Below, piece by piece: positions 33,884 to 46,100 of a DNA stretch of 64,000 nucleotides (positions are counted from its first letter, which is position 1; every line of letters begins with the position of its first letter). The notes beneath the pieces are model-generated. The model did not search any database and had not been told where the DNA came from. It saw only the letters and a program-made list of their open reading frames with translations. The position numbers and the translations under genes were made by a program. Source of the DNA: Cucumis sativus (taxonomy: Eukaryota; Streptophyta; Magnoliopsida; Cucurbitales; Cucurbitaceae); the NCBI RefSeq assembly GCF_000004075.3, contig NC_026661.2, positions 17,760,307 through 17,824,306 of the forward strand, in the 5' to 3' direction.

Positions 33884-36390
33884 CTGAATATGCAAAGACA
33901 CCAAACATTCGAGATGTTTGTAAAGAACATACAAAATCAACTACTTGGAAGAATAATTATTTAAATTAGTTTGTAAAGTCCTAATTTTACTCCAAACCAT
34001 ACCTCCAATTTTAATTTAACCTTATTAAACAAATATAAAATATGAAATTTCATTAGAGACCAAGTTTGAGTTTTTTTTAAAGGTATTGTATTAACATGGG
34101 GAATTAGAATAATCAAATCTCTAATCTTCAAAGTTGATGGTACACATCACTATGCCAATTAAATTACGTCGGTAAATTAACTATTACAGATGCCTTTTTT
34201 TTTTCCAAAACCTTTATGTTATTGAAATTAACAGGTTAATGAAATTTTGTACTTTTCTTTTGTTAAAACTATAGGATGAATTAACTTAAAAGTTGACGAA
34301 ATTAAAAGGTTAGAGTACCAAATTGATGTAATAAGTAAGTTTAGAGGTAAATTTTGGTTTTCTTTCCCTTTTTAGCGTGATAGTAATTAATGAACTTTTT
34401 CTTCTTGAAAGGATAAAATTGTTGAATATATTTACAAATATAACAAAAATTTAAAATCAATCTTTGTCTACGAGTAACATTTATAGACAACAATAAAAGT
34501 GTATCGATATATCAATAAGTGTTTTTCATTTATAGATTTTAAAATTTTGTTACATTTGAAAACAACCCTAATAATTTCAGCTTGTTTCAAATCTGTAGAC
34601 AACTCGATGAATAGAATTCTTAAAATCTAAGTTGGTTTTTACCCTTTTAAATTAGGAAATTTTTTAAAAATAGTATATTTTACAAAATATTTATAAACTA
34701 TAACAAATTCTATCATTCATAGTCATTGATAAGCTACAGTGATAGATGACTGTTACCGATAGTCATTTTTAAAAACGTCTCTTTAAATTATGGTTGTCGT
34801 CGTCTTATTATTTAAAAATGTCTCTTTTAATTATGGTTTTCGTCGTCTTATTAATGACTTTTTTTTTTATAGAAAAAGCACGCAAAACTCGTAAAAATTA
34901 AAGACCTAAAATTCTCCAAAATCGTAATAATAATTCGAAAGAAAAATACTTAGATGCTTCACGGGCAGCATATATCTATCACACATGACCAATTTTGTTT
35001 CGTTTTGTATTTTTAAAATGATTCTTTGCGCTAAAAAAAATGGAGGAGAATGGAATTAGATAGAGCTAGTGATATCATTGCCCAATTCAAAATATCATAA
35101 AATATAACAGTATCCAAACATAAAATACTAATCCAAACGCTAAACAAAAAGGATCAAAATAACATATGATCATATCATTACTGAGTAATCAACTCTTATG
35201 ATAGTAATTAACATATGATCAAAAGACTAATGGTTTGAACATAGTTTCACATTCATTTGAAACAGTGCATGTACAGTTAGCTCAATGATAAGAAAAAAAA
35301 CATTTTTATCAACGTTTTTTTTTATGGGCGAAAATATCTTTTCTGTCCACGAGTTTAATTGGTGTTGACAGTTTTGCCGACGTAATGTCAACAACGTGGG
35401 CAAATAAAAAAAAAAAAAGATGAAGTTTCAACCACCACATGCAAAAATAATGTCGGCAAAAGCTTTGCCCACCTTTTTCTTTTTAAGATCTGTCCACGTT
35501 TCTTTGCGTCAGCAGAGACCAAAATTCTTATAATGCCAGACTTTAAGATTCAAGTTAAATTTTAGGACTTAAAGTTGTGTGTTAATATTTTTAAAGGTAA
35601 TTATATTGTGTAGCAATTTTAGAAATAATAATTAAGTATATAAAAAATTAAAAAAGAAGAAGAATGTTACATGCATCAATTACTATTACGTATACTTTAC
35701 ACTTTTTAGAGAGGAACTTTGAAGTTATGTAATGATTGATAAAAATTATATTATGTGTGATGATGGAATACTTCTTATATTTTATGATTCAACCTTCAAC
35801 TTTTAAGTTATATTTTATTAATACTTTTAAGTTATATTTTATTAATACTATTATTAATCAGATATGAATTATAAAAGAGTTATAGTGTTTTTATATCAAT
35901 ATATTGCTGACTATTTAAAAATCTTAATTAAAATTTCATAATGTCATACATAAATTAATGGTCTATATATATATAACAAAGAAGTTCAATTTACACCAAC
36001 CATTTTAAATTTTACGAAAATTTTATATATTAAATTTAATACAAAAATTGATTTAATAAAACGTGTCTGTATATATATATCATCAAAGATAAGTTGATTG
36101 TATAATTTCGATATGAATTACACAATAAAATAAATTTAGAAACCAAATCTTCCGGATATTAATAACTAGAAAATATTTTACTATCCATAAAGTTTCCCTT
36201 TATTTTTCGTAATAATTTCAAAAATGAGTTTAAGTGAAAGTTTTGGACGGTTTTTTTTTTTAAAAAAAAATGGCAAACTATTTACATTTTATTTAAAAAG
36301 CCACTAAAAAAACAAAAATTCCAAGACGACGATGAAGAAATTCCAAAAGCATTCAACAGGATTATAACAAGAATCTTAGCAGTCATCGAA
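33884..36390. other. Intergenic, duplicated spacer plus AT-rich DNA
   Basis: 34080-35250 is a diverged copy of the spacer at 24750-25540. Two hairpin-type elements lie at about 34430-34570 and 34670-34800. Positions 35320-35540 contain inverted motifs described separately. A 25-bp direct repeat (TTTTAAGTTATATTTTATTA...) sits at 35797-35848. No gene was recognised. Confidence 0.5.
35330..35540. mobile_element. Possible MITE with inverted GCCGAC/GGGCAAA motifs
   Basis: TTTTGCCGACGTAATGTCAAC and CGTGGGCAAAT on the left are echoed in inverted order by AATGTCGGCAAAAG and TTTGCCCACC on the right. Outer TCTGTCCACG phrases occur at 35343 and 35491. The GCCGACGT-type subterminal motif recalls CACTA elements, but I see no CACTA terminus and no target-site duplication. 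Confidence 0.35.
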
Positions 36391-36393
36391 ATT

Positions 36394-36648
36394 ATGGTGG
36401 AATTCAGTGTGACATTGTTGAAGATTTTTCAAGCGATCAAGGAGCAAAACCTTTGGAATGTGCCTATTTGGATGCCGTTATCGACGAGTTTAGATGGGGA
36501 GAAGAAAAGATCCGTGTTGGGATGGGAAGAGAAGCAAAAGAATTGGATTGAAATGCAGAAGGAGGAAGATGAAGGTCGACACCGAGGAAATTTATTCGAC
36601 TCTCTATTTTTTACAGAAAATCGAAGATACGATAAGATGAATAAGTAA
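36394..36648 (+). CDS. Small unrecognised open frame, doubtful
   Basis: An 84-codon frame, open upstream to about 36330, encodes a hydrophobic N-terminal helix (LLKIFQAIKEQNLWNV) followed by a charged lysine- and glutamate-rich stretch and ends at TAA. Base composition is less AT-rich than its surroundings, which is the main reason to list it. I recognise no family. It could be a real small gene, an exon of something undetected, or a fragment of a decayed gene or transposon. Confidence 0.2.
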   Translation: MVEFSVTLLKIFQAIKEQNLWNVPIWMPLSTSLDGEKKRSVLGWEEKQKNWIEMQKEEDEGRHRGNLFDSLFFTENRRYDKMNK

Positions 36649-37855
36649 GTCTATTCCAATCTTATACCGATAATTAATGTAGCAAAAGAAGGACAGGTTA
36701 CGTTGTTCCTTCTAATGTTCTAAATCACTTCTAACTTTTAAGTAATGATTATTTAAGAAGTGAAATTGAAAAGTTGAAAAGAAACAATTATTTAAATAAG
36801 AAATGTCAAAAGAGACACAACTTCCAATACAGAATCATACGTACCATTCTATTTCTCTTTATTAATTTCCAGTTTTTATATATATTCTTTGTGTTGTATT
36901 ATTTAATTAAAGTGACATTAGATAATCATTTCATTTTTCTTAAAAAAAATTAAGTTGATTGATATTTCTTTGGTTTGTTAGTTTTTCTAATTTTGAAAAC
37001 TGAAAAAAAAAATCAAAATTTGATTCATGCCTATATATCTTCACATTTCATAAAACAAAAAATCTTACTAAAATATAAAATTGAACATGATTTATAAATT
37101 TATATAATCAATTGAAAAATTAAAATAAGATATTTAGATGTAATGTAATGGTTACTTTTGAAGTGGGAGGAAAGGACAAGCTTATGAGTGTGGTTGGAAA
37201 ATGAGAAAAAAACAAAGAAACCCCCAAAAGGACAACTCTTTTTCAAGGCACTTTTAGTTTTAGTTTTAGGGGACTTAGTATACTATAATACCTTAATTAT
37301 TGTGCTTTTATGATATATCAAATATACATAAACATAGTAGAAATTTTAAGAATAAAATCGTTAATAATATTCCACCTATTTTTAAAATGTTGATGAACTA
37401 AAAAAAGACTAGTAATAACTTTAGAAAATATTTTCAGATGTAATAAAATCATAAGTTTACCAAAAGAATTGTTTTTATTATTAAAAGGTTATACAATTTC
37501 ATGTGCAATATCTACCATTGTCAGGAAAATCAATTATATAACTTTAAATAAAAATTACAAAATATTCAAAAGAAAAATTCATTTTTCAACTTTGTCAAAC
37601 ATCTCTACCCTAACATATATAATAATATTTTTGTTTAATTTTAATTGAACATTCAAAGAATAATTCAATTTTTCTTTCCCCAAAAAACCCAAATTATGGA
37701 ACTGAAAAAATAAAAATTGACTCAAATCCAAAAATTAAATATACATATATGTAGTAACAAGAAAACAAAAAGTAAAAGATAAGAGAATTACTCGTGCCAT
37801 AAAACATAACTACACTCCAATGTCCACTAAAATCCGAGCAATGGCGGTGCACCCG
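36649..37855. other. AT-rich intergenic DNA, no features seen
   Basis: Very AT-rich sequence between the doubtful frame at 36.4 kb and the arabinogalactan protein gene. No coding, repeat array or transposon end was recognised. The right end should be the 3' flank of the arabinogalactan protein gene. Confidence 0.5.
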
Positions 37856-38260
37856 TCACCGGCGTAGCTCTGCAACGAGAGTCGTCGTAAGAGCTACAAA
37901 GACCGAACAACACCACCCACCGGAGTTAAGAGCAGCAGCTGTAGAGAATGGCAAGGACTGAGAGGGCGAAAGAGGCATCTCCGGCGCCGGCGCAGCGTCC
38001 ATAAAATCGGGGTTCGGAGGGCTGGGACTGGAGGGTATGGTAGGCAAGGAGGAGGGGGGAAGGGTAGCGTCTCCCGGAGTGGGAAAGAGTGGAGAAATGT
38101 CTGAAGCCGGCGCTGGTGACGGAGAAAATTCGGGCGCGGCGGAGATGGAAGAAATGAGGTGGGTAGGGAAGTCATTGGGATACGAAGCGAAAGAGAAAGG
38201 GAAAACGGAAGCTGTGTAGGCCATGAAAATGGGAATGTAGAGAGAGAAAATGGAAGCCAT
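37856..38260 (-). CDS. Classical arabinogalactan protein, AGP26-like (134 aa)
   Basis: A single exon encodes a small secreted proline- and serine-rich proteoglycan backbone. Residues 1-25 form a hydrophobic signal peptide ending near SFA. The middle is rich in SP, AP and TP pairs (EFSPSPAPASDISP, PTIPSSPSPPNPD, AAPAPEMPLSPS), the hydroxylation and arabinogalactan-addition sites of AGPs. The C-terminus (from about residue 112, NSGGWCCSVFVALTTTLVA) is hydrophobic and fits a GPI-anchor signal, though it ends with charged AELRR. The PTIPSSPSPPNPD block is what I remember of the Arabidopsis AGP25/26/27 group. The second ATG, at residue 13, is less likely because it would shorten the signal peptide. 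Strong GC shift against the flanks supports coding. Confidence 0.8.
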   Translation of the reverse strand: MASIFSLYIPIFMAYTASVFPFSFASYPNDFPTHLISSISAAPEFSPSPAPASDISPLFPTPGDATLPPSSLPTIPSSPSPPNPDFMDAAPAPEMPLSPSQSLPFSTAAALNSGGWCCSVFVALTTTLVAELRR

Positions 38261-38929
38261 TTACAATGATGAGAGAGAGATTTTATGTTTCTAAAAGAAA
38301 GTAGAGAAATTGAGAGGAAGAAGAAAGAATATGAAGGAAGAAGAAAGGGGTTATGATTATTAAAGGTGAAAAGAGAGGGTGAGAGAGTGTTGGTAAAGGG
38401 TGTAGAGAGAATGAAACGTGGCAGCATATTAGTGGGCTGTCATGTGATAATACAGCTTGGCAAGTGACGCTAACAGACAAGGCTTGATATTGTGTGTGTG
38501 TTGGGTTTCTTCTCTTCCCCATTCCCAATCACATGGAAATGTTTTGCTAAGGTTTTTTTTTTCCTTCCCTATTTTTTAAATATTGTATTGTTATTGTTGT
38601 TATTATTTGAACTTTTTGCATTTGGTGTTTTGTGTGTTGTGTTGGTTGTGTGTGAATGCCACTATGAGATTTTTATAATTATTGAATGCAATTTCACTTG
38701 TATTCAGAAGAAAAATAGAAAGAATTTTTAGAAACGATGACTATTTTTGTTTTTTATTTAGTCGAACGATACGTTTGAGAGTTAAAATAGGTATTTACAG
38801 CTTGTCTTTGATGGGTATTACACTAGAAACAAGAGTTGACATGTGTCAAACAGTCCATTCTTGTTTTATTTTCCTTATCTAGTTGTTCTTTATTATAGAC
38901 TTTATATAGAAGTTTAAAGAAGTCATATA

Positions 38930-39315
38930 AGAGATGTTTGAGACGTGGAATGAGTTATTATAATCTGTAGGTTATAATAGTTTGAGACGTGGAATGAGTT
39001 ATTATAATCTGTAGGTTATAATAGTTTGTGAGTTACTATAGTCTGTGTTTAATACAAATTATTATAGTTTGCGTTATTATAATCTATGTTTAGGGAAGTG
39101 AGAAATAATGAAATTGAGAATTTAGGAATAGTGACATGTAAAAAAGATGGAATGTGAGAAATAGTAGAATAGGGGAGTGTGGAATAGAAGAACTAAGGAA
39201 GAATAAAAAAGTAAAATAATCATATTCCTAGAATTATGATAATTATTGAAACAAACCTAAAGTGAGCTAAAATAGTTCACTCCACTCCTTCATAATCAGA
39301 TTATCAAACGATCCA
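38930..39315. mobile_element. MITE-like element with inverted ends (Harbinger-like?)
   Basis: The left end reads GATGTTTGAGACGTGGAATGAG...TTATTATAATC, and the right end, read on the minus strand, is ATCGTTTGATAATC...GGAGTGGAGTGAAC-TATTTTAGC, so the two ends share an inverted GTTTGA...GTGGAxTGA pattern. The left part carries a perfect 44-bp tandem duplication (units at 38937 and 38981). No clear target-site duplication was found. Confidence 0.45.
38937..39024 (+). repeat. Perfect 44-bp tandem duplication
   Basis: Two units starting TTTGAGACGTGGAATGAG at 38937 and 38981, identical over their length as far as I can read. It is a recent duplication inside a MITE-like element. Confidence 0.9.
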
Positions 39316-41484
39316 TTAGTTATTATTAATGGATAGGTGGGTTTTACGAGTGACTATGAGTAATTAATTAGACTAAATTTATAATTAAACCCAATGAGAT
39401 CTCAACTAAAAATTTTATTGAAAAAGATATGAGAAAACACATTTATATAAATCATGGCCTTGAGTTATTATTCTTAAATCATGAAAATTAGCCTCAAATT
39501 AATGTAGATAAATACTATTTGAAAGATGTGTTAAAAATACATGTAACAAAATTTCAACTATAGAAATTAAAGTGGTGTTTAATTTTTCTTAATACAAAAA
39601 CTATAGAAATATATGAATTTAAGCTTTTACTTTGAATTTTCCAACCTGTCTAACTGATGAAAAGAGATAATGAAAAGTTAAGAATATAAAAAAATTTATT
39701 TTGATCTTATTTGTATAAAAGCAAATTTGTGAAACTTTTTTTTAATTATTATTATTTAATTATAATATACTTTGTGTTAGGTCAGCTCTCTGTCTTCAGC
39801 ACTAAAATGGTTACTTTTTTTTTTTTTCTCAATAAATACTATTTTAATTTCATATATTTTAAACTTCACTTTGATTATTCATGTATTCTTTTTAAGATTT
39901 TAATCATTATATACTTTCAAAATTAGGATTCAATTTAATCCCTAAAGTTTAAAATTTTAGTTTAATTTGGTCCTTATATAAAGACTAATTTAACCATTTT
40001 AAAGTACACATAAAGAATATATAAAACCTAGAATTAGTGAAGACTAACTTTTTTTTTTCCATTAATGTTGATGTGCTTTGTGTGAATACCACTATGAGAA
40101 TTTTAATATTGAAAAATTTTGGACATTAGTCACACAATAATGTGGAGATGGATATAAATAATGAGAATTTGGTGCATAATAATATAAGTTATTGTCTAAT
40201 AACTTTAAATTTTTTATTTTACTTTATAGTTTAGAATAATTGTTTCATTTCCAAATTAAAATATATCAATCTTTAGAAATAGTTTTTTCTTCCATGAACA
40301 AACTTTTAGTTTTTAAGATATGTTTTTAGATGTAACATACTTGATAAACATGTTCACTCATCCATCGTTAAATTTGTGAATCATCAATTACATACATGAG
40401 GAATGAAGTCTACAACGTGAGTACCTAATGTTCATTCTCTAATCTCATTAATATTTGAAACTAGTATTTATTTGATATTATATTTGAAGTTTCAAAGGAG
40501 AGATATTTTAGTTTTTAAAATTTAAAAATTGATTATGAATCATCGTCTTGAATTAATTTGATTATTAGTTAACATGATGGTCAAGTTTTGGATGAAGAAA
40601 ATTAAAAGAATGATCTCTCTACCACAATGGAGGAAAAACTTATTTCGGTATGATGTATTTTGTCACTAAAACTACACAAACAATCAAGTTTTAATTGCTT
40701 TTTTAGAGAGTTAGATAGAGACTAGTAGAGAATTCAATACATGAATTTCATTTGTGTCACTAACATTACGAGTCTTCTTGATTATATAGTAATATGTTTA
40801 CCAACCGAACACTTGATTGGCTAATTAATCTAGGCCTCCATATTTAACCAAATAAACTGATTTTTACCTTTTTCTTTTCACCCATAACATATGGTAGAAA
40901 TACAAATAGATTGACCATTGAAGATGCAAAATGGTAGCAAATTCAAATGATTGAGGTATATATTTGTTGCATTTGTCATTTATCTTGGGGCTTATTAATG
41001 GTAATGGGCTCAAAGAAACCTGGAGATGGGCTTAGCTCAAAACGATGGATTCAATCTTTTTGTTTTCTTCAAGTTTTAAAGCTATTTTTAAACTTTTACA
41101 TGAAAAATAACACGTTAGTAGTTTTATATTGCAAATTTGATAAATATAACTTTCATCGATAGTAAGTAATAGTAATGCTTTTAAATTTGTTATTTTTATT
41201 CTAATTTTTTTTTTATTTGTGTAAACTTCCTATATTTTAACTCATTTGAGGATATAAGAATATTTTTTGAAATTTTAGTAGTTAAAAGTATTTTTCATAA
41301 TTCATTCACTTATCAATGTTTTTTAAAAACGAGATTTTAAATATAAAAATATTGAAATTATTTAGAAAATAAAGAAAAACTATCAAATTCTCTATATTTC
41401 ATTTAATTTTTTTCTTTTTTATTTCTTTTTTTCGTAAATAGTTTTTTATTATTATTATCTATTGAAATTTCTCAAAAATATATA

Positions 41485-41700
41485 TAGTTAGGCAACTTTC
41501 AGAATAATGATTAAATGTATAGTAACATATTAATAAAATTTTGCAAAATATAGTAAAATCAATTGATATACCAATATTTGCAACATGGTTTAAGTCAATC
41601 GGTGATCGACTTCTACCATTGATAAAATATTGTTATATATTTTTTAACCATGTAAATCTAATTGTTATATTTATAACTATTTGAAAACGATGAAAAATGC
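41485..41700. mobile_element. AT-rich hairpin/MITE-like element
   Basis: Left arm ATAATGATTAAATGTATAG...GCAAAATATAGTAAAATC, centre with CAATCGGTGATCGACTTCT, right arm ATATTTATAACTATTTGAAAA: same organisation as the element at 26090-26352. Boundaries are approximate. Confidence 0.45.
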
Positions 41701-42814
41701 ATCCAACTCATTTGCCACTCCTATTTCCACCCCGTTAAAAAATGAATTATTAAAAAAAATATGTGTGATGGAAAGATATATGCACCAAATAATTGTCTTT
41801 TTTTTTTCCTTTCACCTAAAGATATTTGTTAACTATAAGATAATTTGAAGAGATAAAGACACCTAAAATCATATCATTTTTTTCAATAATCTTTCTTTTG
41901 TGCATAGTCGCTCTTCAATAATTGTTTTGGGTCTTTCTCGATTAACTCATCTCATTGAAATAATATTTACATTTTTGACCTAAAGTGAATTATTAAATTA
42001 TTTGACATAAAGTGAATTATTGTTAATTAAGTCACTCTCATTAAAAAATTATTTGGCATAAAGCCCAATGTTTCATTAAAGTATTTACTTTCTTTCTTTT
42101 TCCTTCAAAGAATTAACCAACCATTTACAACTACTACACATCAACTTTTTCTCAACAAATTCAATACACCAAAGACAAATGTGACATTCAAGATGTGGAT
42201 GATTAAAACAAAAGGGTTTGGATACGACTAGAGTTCCAAACATTTTAAGTTTGATCACAAAAACTTTTATTTTTTGAGTTTTTAAATTTAGAAACCTATT
42301 GGATATGAAATTTAATTTTATGTTTAATATATCAGTTAATTTTTCTAATAAAAATTACATGTAAAGAATCTATTATATAGGTCTTTTTTTCTTTTTGGAT
42401 GTATGGTATAAGAAATGGGCTCATGTAATATTTGATTCACACCCTCTAAAACTTAATGTTGTATAACCTTTTGTTAGAGTGGTTATCTATAGGGCAAATC
42501 ATAGTGTGGATTCATTGGCAATTTAGCAACTACTCATTTTTCATTAGTTTTCTCACTCTTGTTGTAGCTCTCGTTTCTTAAAAGAAAAGTGTGTTGTCAT
42601 TTGATCATCAACAAGAAATAACGAAAAAGAGAAAAAGATTAGGTTTTGAAAAGTGATTGAGAATGAAAACTCAAAAAGCGATGTTTTATTGGAAAAGACA
42701 TATTAGACTCACATTGAGAGATGAAAATTTATTGATGTCAATACGCAAAACATCAAACTCTAAAGTAAAGACAAAATTAATGCAATCTTAGAAGATCATA
42801 AATTATAGGGGTAT

Positions 42815-43080
42815 TTGTAGTTGATGACCATTTTAAAAATAATAATTAAGGATATAACAATATTTTAAAAAAAATTGCAAATAAAGCAAAACTATCATTA
42901 TAGACATGTACGACTTATAAACTCGTGTGTTATAGATCAATATTTACAACATGATCTATCGGTCATAGAATATAATTTGACAAATTTTGTTATGTTTGTA
43001 AATTTTTTAAAATGTTGCTATTTAATTCGTTATTTTGAATTTAAGTGCTAAATTTGCAACTATTTCTAAATTATAATTCA
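42815..43080. mobile_element. AT-rich hairpin/MITE-like element just upstream of the YUCCA-like gene
   Basis: Left arm TTTTAAAAATAATAATTAAG...AAATTGCAAATAAAGC and right arm GTTATGTTTGTAAATTTTTT...AATGTTGCTATTTAATTCG are inverted versions of one another around a centre with TCTATCGGTCATAGA. It ends about 120 bp before the start codon, so it may lie in the promoter or leader. Confidence 0.5.
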
Positions 43081-43199
43081 AAAAAACCCAAACACTTCCA
43101 ACTCCCATCCACCAAACTCCCATCCACCGTATTTGTCCTCCTCCCTTACAAAAACCCAAACCCCTTACCTCACATCTCTAACATCTCAAGAATATCATA

Positions 43200-46100
43200 A
43201 TGGAGACCACCGTGATCATCGTTGGAGCAGGTCCCTCTGGCCTATCCACCGCCGCATGTTTATCTAAAGCTTCAATTCCATACAAGCTCCTCGAACGAGA
43301 GGATTGCTCTGCTTCACTTTGGCGGAAATACGCTTACGATCGCTTATGTCTCCATCTTCCGAAGAAATCATCGGAGCTGGCGTTCATGGAGATTCCGGAT
43401 CCATTCCCTAATTACTTGACGAAGAAGATGTTTGTAGAGTATATAGATTCTTACATCTCGAAATTCGGAATAGAACCTATGTTTTGGAGAAATGTGGAGG
43501 GGGCGGAGTTGGATAGGGAGTTGAAGAAGTGGAAGGTGAGAGTGAGAGTGAGGAATAATAATAAGAATAAGAGTATTAATGGTGAGGAGGGAGAGATGGA
43601 GGAGTATGTTGGAAGGTATTTGGTGGTGGCAACGGGAGAGACGGCAGAAGCGTACATGCCGGAGGTGGAGGGGATGGAGAAATTCGGGGGAGGAGTGATG
43701 CATTCAAAGATGTACAAATCGGGGAAGGGATACGAAGGGAAGAAGGTGTTGGTGGTTGGATCGGGCAATTCGGGAATGGAAATTGCGTATGATCTTGTTA
43801 ATCATTCCGCTGCCACTTCCCTTCTTGTTCGTAGTCCGGTAACTCTTTTTTTTATTTCCTTTTTCCTTCTACCAACAATTACAATTCTTTCTTAATTTTT
43901 TATTGCTTTTATTTGTTTTCTTTCTCAATTTTAACTTTTCTTTTCTTTTTTCACTTTCATAACTACAACAAACAATCATAAATATTTATATCACCTCTCA
44001 CGTGTTAAAAAAGAAATTTATCATTTTTAAAAAAAAATTCAGGTTTGTTCTTCATTCTTTATATTGAACAATCGTGTGTCAAATCTAAACCACATTTTTC
44101 AAAAAAAAATTATAAATCTAAACAACACTTTTTTTTAGCCCTAGATATCAATTAATCACTAAATATTCTTTGTATTTTCTACCATGGACATGTGGTTATG
44201 AAACATTTGTGATAACTTTCATTGGTGAGCTTGTGAGTTTTTCTCATTTTTGAAATTGTTATATAGTGTATAAGTATTTTATCGTTTGGTTATATTTGAT
44301 AAGATACCTTATTTTCTAAATTAGGAAGTTTATTTAACCATTCACTTTAATTAATTAGGAGAGGGATTTATAATAATTCATTCAAATATGCCAAAATTTG
44401 AATTTTTTATTATTATGTTAATTTGAAAAAAAAAAAAAAAAAGTTCTTGATCTACGTAGTTTGTGTAAAAAATGTATATAAACTTTCAAAATTTTCAACC
44501 ATGCCCCTCTCAACATTTAAAAGGCTTCAAAAATGTTATTACCTTTGTTTAAAATAAATTACCTTGAACTTAAGAAAATAAAAAATACTCTAATGATCCA
44601 CCAAAATAAAAACAAAATAAATTATTTTAATCACACAAATTTCTTCTTTCTAATCTTAATTACAATAATATTCTTTTGAAGTTTTTGTATCACTCGTACT
44701 TTGTCCTCTCCAAATTAAAGAAAAAATATCACTAAAAAACTATTTTCTTTTTCATTTTACCAAAATTCTTTCTAAATTAATTAATGCTTTTATTTGTTTT
44801 CATTTTTTCCTAAATTAGGAAATCTAGCCGTTCCCGTTTAGGATTGGGATTTGAAAAAAAATATTTGAGTCCATTAAATTAAAAGCTTTTTTTCAAAATG
44901 GTAAATAAAATACGAATCGTCATAGTCAATTTGACTGATCGTAAAAAGGTAATCTCAATAACCAATTAACATATCATGGGTTCAATCCATAGTGACCATC
45001 TACTTGAAAATTTATTGCCTACGAGTTTAATCTATGGTGACCATCTATCTAAGAATTAATTATCGAGTCAGGCAAGTCTCACTTGATATTAGTTGAAGTG
45101 GAGACCAGCGTACTCAGGGATATAAAAAAAATAGTAAATAAAATATGTGAGATTGAACAATTCACATTTTCTTTAATTTTTATAACTACAAAACATTTTT
45201 TTTTAAGAAAGTAAATAAGTCAACTATCCATGTGATACAAAATTGAAAAGTTTGTGGATCCATATATTATTGATTTCCAAAGTTGAATGTCTTTCTACCA
45301 TGTTCGTAACAGATACATATATTGACAAGAAGATTGATAAATTTGCAAGTGTTTTTGGGGAAATATCTTCCATTAGGGTTTTTGGATTCATTGATGGTAT
45401 TTCTTAGCAAAATGGTTTTTGGAGATTTAACCAAATATGGAATGAAAAGACCAAACAAAGGTCCTATCTACATGAAGAGACATCATGGAAAGTTCCCTAT
45501 CATTGACGCAGGAACCTGCAACAAAATCAAATCCGGCGAAATTCAGGTATTAAAAACTAAGTGTATTGTCTTTCCATAACTTATAGTGATTGATAATTTG
45601 GAAACGTTAAGATCATTCTCTTTTCATAACTTACAATGATCGATAACTTTAACTTTCAACTTAGGTAATATCTTCGGAAATAGCGAAGGTAGAAAGCAAG
45701 AAGAATGTGATATTTAAAGATGGGAAAATGGTTTCATTCGACGATATTATATTTTGCACTGGCTTTACTAGCTCTGCAAACTCATGGCTTAAGGTAAAAC
45801 ATATATCAAACCCTTCTCTTTTTATTAATTCCACATTCAAAGTCCTTGAGGTAATTTTTATTGTTATTATTATTACTATTTGTTATTCAATATCAAAAGG
45901 ATGAATGAAAAAGACATTTTTAAAATTTTGATAAGATTGTGACTTAAAAGAAAACTATTTTATGAGAGAAAAATAATGCACCTTTTAACCATTTTGTTTT
46001 ATGTTTTCTTTTTTAATATTTATGTATGTGCCACTATTTTTCCTCAAAAACATTTGAACTTTATGTCAAATTCAAAATATAGATTAAGGGCTTGAAAACT

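Larger units (their letters stand above)
38261..43199. other. Large AT-rich intergenic region
   Basis: Nearly 5 kb between the arabinogalactan protein gene and the YUCCA-like gene. It holds the promoter of the former (to about 38530), a MITE-like element with an internal 44-bp duplication (38930-39315), and two hairpin-type elements (about 41485-41700 and 42815-43080). A 14-bp direct repeat (AACTCCCATCCACC at 43099 and 43114) lies just before the YUCCA-like start. No further gene was recognised; several short frames (39711, 40947) lack support. Confidence 0.5.

Noticed and set aside
38283-38528. Minus-strand Ser/Leu/Phe-rich frame upstream of the arabinogalactan protein gene
   Set aside because: It lies in the CT-rich leader and promoter and in a different frame from the supported gene; no signal of coding.
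43368-43768. Minus-strand frames over YUCCA exon 1
   Set aside because: Antisense shadows of the FAD/NADPH-binding exon.
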